This document shows, one piece after another, positions 6,648 through 8,205 of a stretch of 8,205 bases of DNA. Positions within the stretch are counted from its first letter, which is position 1. Each line of letters begins with the position of its first letter. Source of the DNA: Bacillota bacterium (lineage in GTDB: Bacteria; Bacillota; Clostridia; Acetivibrionales; DSM-1351); contig JAEYNY010000003.1 of NCBI GenBank assembly GCA_023412275.1, positions 1-8,205 of the forward strand, given 5' to 3'. The position numbers and the translations under genes were made by a program. The notes beneath the pieces were generated by a model. That model was given only the letters and a program-made list of their open reading frames with translations. It was not told the DNA's origin and made no database searches.

Positions 6648-7820
6648 TTATTTTCGCTTTAAATCTTTCTTTGTAACCCAATCCTGCTTTATGGTCTGCC
6701 TTTGACGTGCTATTGCCAAAGAATTTTCAGGTACTTCCTCCGTTATGGTGGAACCTGCGGCAATATAAGCATCATTTTTTACAACAACAGGCGATACAAG
6801 ATTTACATTACATCCTATAAATGAATTATCTCCAACAATTGTCTTGTTTTTGTTCTTTCCATCATAATTTACAAAAACAACGCCACAACCTATATTAACA
6901 TTTGAACCTACCTCGGCATCACCTACATATGTCAGATGTGAGATTTTAGTTCTGTCTCCGATAACTGATTTTTTAATTTCAACAAAATCTCCTATTTTTA
7001 CGTTCTTACCCACATTACTTCCCGGTCTCAGATATGCGAACGGTCCCACATGAGTGTCATCTCCTATGGAGCTGTCATATGCGACTGAATTTGCTACTTC
7101 AACATTATTTCCAATCTTACAGTTGACAATTCTTGAGCTAGGACCAATTATAGAACCCTCTCCGACAACTGTATTTCCCTCTATTATGGTATTGGGCATA
7201 ATTACAGCATCCTCACCGATAACCGCACCTGCATCTATAAAAGTAGATGAAGGATCCATTACCGTAACACCCCACAACATAACCTTTTTCAATATAGCGG
7301 ATTTAATTTCGCCCATAGCAGTTGAAAGAGCTACTCTGTCATCTACTACAATAAATTGGGTTTTATCTTCCGAAGATATCTTGTTTTTGTTTTGAAAGGA
7401 TTGGAAAATTTGGGCAATGTTAAACTTTGAAAATGATTGAATACCTAATTCATTTAAATGGTCTAGAAAGTTCTTGCTTTTAAACACATAGACCGAAGCT
7501 TTCCCATTACAGGAAATAATAGCTGTCGTGTCGTTCCCCTCTGATGTGTGTTTTTCCAGTAAATGCTTGAAAGTATCGGCCAGTATCAGCGGCTGGTCTC
7601 CCCAGTTGATTATAAAATTCTCCGAATTGCCGATTAAATCCTTAGCTCCATCAATATCATCACAATGTATTGATTGCGCTTCACCTGTAATTTCGGCTAA
7701 TGCAGACCCGGCCCACTGCAGTACACTTTGACCGAGTATGTTATGGCTTTCTACAGGTTTTTTGGATTTAAACGTGCTGCTATTACTGTCTGTAATGACT
7801 AATCCTACAATTTTATTCAT
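6648..7820 (-). CDS. glmU: GlmU-like protein: intact glucosamine-1-phosphate N-acetyltransferase half, degenerate uridylyltransferase half
   Basis: Normal GlmU first acetylates glucosamine-1-P and then couples it to UTP, giving UDP-GlcNAc for the cell wall. From ATG 7820 this protein has 390 residues, against about 456 for the family. Residues about 185-375 are left-handed beta-helix hexapeptide repeats with the acetyltransferase residues in place: Arg265 (FAYLRPGS), Lys283 (VEIKKS), His295 and Tyr298 (SHLTYVGD), Asn309, and Asn318-Tyr319 (VNYDGKNK). The N-terminal half is abnormal. The LAAGxGTRM signature is replaced by VITDSNSSTF (8-17). GDQPLI (74-79) and DDRVALS (160-166) remain, but the stretch holding the family's GYGRI, VEQKDA and NTG elements is gone. 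I infer acetyltransferase activity but probably no uridylyltransferase activity. The frame stays open to a TTG at 7880. I prefer the ATG because GTGGGGG precedes it, MNKIVGLVI aligns with the family start, and a promoter-like pair lies in the extension. It probably shares a transcript with prs. Confidence 0.9.
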   Translation of the reverse strand: MNKIVGLVITDSNSSTFKSKKPVESHNILGQSVLQWAGSALAEITGEAQSIHCDDIDGAKDLIGNSENFIINWGDQPLILADTFKHLLEKHTSEGNDTTAIISCNGKASVYVFKSKNFLDHLNELGIQSFSKFNIAQIFQSFQNKNKISSEDKTQFIVVDDRVALSTAMGEIKSAILKKVMLWGVTVMDPSSTFIDAGAVIGEDAVIMPNTIIEGNTVVGEGSIIGPSSRIVNCKIGNNVEVANSVAYDSSIGDDTHVGPFAYLRPGSNVGKNVKIGDFVEIKKSVIGDRTKISHLTYVGDAEVGSNVNIGCGVVFVNYDGKNKNKTIVGDNSFIGCNVNLVSPVVVKNDAYIAAGSTITEEVPENSLAIARQRQTIKQDWVTKKDLKRK

Positions 7821-7827
7821 TATTAAG

Positions 7828-7834
7828 CCCCCAC
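7828..7834 (-). promoter_or_regulatory. Ribosome binding site deciding the glmU start
   Basis: GTGGGGG sits seven bases before ATG 7820. It is only moderately like AGGAGG, but the TTG at 7880 that would add 20 residues has no purine-rich site at a usable distance. Confidence 0.55.
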
Positions 7835-7851
7835 TGTATTTTACAGGATAT

Positions 7852-7880
7852 ATTCTCTCATTTTTATCAGATAATTTCAA
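7852..7880 (-). promoter_or_regulatory. Candidate sigma-A promoter (extended -10) for glmU-prs
   Basis: TTGAAA (7880-7875), 17 bases, then GAGAAT (7857-7852), preceded by TGA, which gives an extended TGn -10. Five of six -35 and four of six -10 bases match consensus. Transcription would start near 7845, leaving a leader of about 25 nt with the ribosome binding site. A lone TATAAT at 7925-7920 further upstream, without a good -35, is an alternative. A promoter is expected here because a terminator closes the spoVG transcript. Confidence 0.4.
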
Positions 7881-7961
7881 CCCGTTAATATAACTAAAAT
7901 TTAACTAGAATTTATTTCCATTATATTCCTCTCTCGAACATCATTACATTTAGAATAACAT

Positions 7962-7994
7962 AAAAAAAAGATACCCGATTAAAGTATCTTTTTT
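7962..7994 (-). terminator. Rho-independent terminator after spoVG
   Basis: GATAC (7970-7974) pairs with GTATC (7984-7988), and the flanking A (7964-7969) and T (7989-7994) runs extend the stem to 11 bp around a 9-base loop. On the minus strand the stem merges into eight T residues (7969-7962), 20 bases beyond the spoVG stop. The T-run on the other strand is also long enough for bidirectional action. It separates spoVG from glmU transcription. Confidence 0.8.
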
Positions 7995-8014
7995 GTTCTT
8001 GGAATCAATGCTTT

Positions 8015-8205
8015 TTATGAGTTCTTATAGCTTTCAAGAATAGCAGTTTGAAGTTTTTCTCTCGCCTCAGCATTTATAGGATGTGCTATATCTCTGAATT
8101 CACCGTCTGGTGTTTTCCTGCTGGGCATTGCAATAAACAGGCCGCTCTGACTTTCGATTACTTTGATGTCGTGTACAACAAACTCATTGTTGAATGTTAC
8201 AGAAA
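8015..8205 (-). CDS. spoVG: SpoVG, RNA-binding septation/sporulation regulator (C-terminal 62 residues; start lies outside the window)
   Basis: The visible part contains the SpoVG hallmarks NEFVVHDIKVIES, GLFIAMPSRKTPDGEFRDIAHPIN and a terminal helix EAREKLQTAILESY, ending KNS-stop. SpoVG is a small nucleic-acid-binding protein that affects asymmetric septation, capsule and virulence genes in several Firmicutes; that is family knowledge. The protein stops soon after the last helix and lacks the acidic tail found in Bacillus SpoVG, giving an expected total of about 84-90 residues, which is common in clostridia. Its position directly upstream of glmU is one of the most conserved gene pairs in Firmicutes. 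A terminator follows, so glmU expression is at least partly independent of it. Confidence 0.96.
   Translation of the reverse strand, partial: SVTFNNEFVVHDIKVIESQSGLFIAMPSRKTPDGEFRDIAHPINAEAREKLQTAILESYKNS

Noticed and set aside
7821..7880. Longer GlmU starting at TTG 7880
   Set aside because: The 20 extra residues do not resemble any GlmU N-terminus, the TTG lacks a ribosome binding site, and the interval carries promoter-like sequence. ATG 7820 fits the family start.
7821..8014. Riboswitch or glmS-type ribozyme in the leader before glmU
   Set aside because: Apart from the spoVG terminator, the interval is short AT-rich sequence without conserved structured elements, and the likely leader is only about 25 nt.
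1..8205. Mobile elements, CRISPR arrays, tRNA or rRNA genes, defence or toxin-antitoxin systems
   Set aside because: The window is nearly filled by core genes in a conserved order, gaps are at most about 200 bases, and no spaced direct repeats, transposase motifs or cloverleaf sequences were seen.

Overview
The window comes from an AT-rich, endospore-forming Firmicute, most likely a clostridium; the protein style suggests the Ruminiclostridium / Clostridium cellulolyticum group, but that placement is inference. It shows the gene order spoVG - glmU - prs - pth - mfd - spoVT, long known from Bacillus and Clostridia. All seven genes lie on the minus strand, so transcription runs from high to low coordinates. 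Strong AGGAGG-type ribosome binding sites, TTG starts and T-tailed hairpins also fit a low-GC Gram-positive.

Layout in the direction of transcription: the 3' end of spoVG (8205-8015) is followed by a T-tailed terminator (7994-7962). Next comes a leader with a plausible promoter (7880-7852) and glmU (7820-6648). prs follows (6608-5649) and then a GC-rich hairpin (5622-5598). pth (5551-4982) and mfd (4960-1436) are 21 nt apart and clearly co-transcribed. A TTGCAG-N17-TATAAT promoter overlapping the mfd stop probably starts a separate transcript for a membrane-anchored PrsA/SurA-type peptidyl-prolyl isomerase (1351-260). This transcript ends at a long hairpin (223-181). The first 19 codons of spoVT, starting with TTG, lie at 59-1.

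The cluster joins housekeeping and sporulation functions: UDP-GlcNAc supply (GlmU), PRPP synthesis (Prs), peptidyl-tRNA recycling (Pth), transcription-coupled repair (Mfd), extracytoplasmic protein folding (PrsA-like), and two developmental regulators (SpoVG, SpoVT). Compared with the Bacillus subtilis locus, ctc (between prs and pth) and fin/yabK (between pth and mfd) are absent, and the PrsA-like gene sits between mfd and spoVT.

The most unusual feature is glmU. Its left-handed beta-helix acetyltransferase half looks intact. Its N-terminal uridylyltransferase half has lost the GxGTRM nucleotide-binding signature and about 40 residues of the core around the sugar-binding site. By sequence it is a degenerate pyrophosphorylase fused to a normal acetyltransferase. 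Other points of interest are a perfect 10-bp inverted repeat in the prsA leader and a possible attenuator hairpin before pth-mfd. I saw no mobile element, CRISPR array, RNA gene or phage-derived region. Apart from the unusual GlmU, this is an ordinary core locus.
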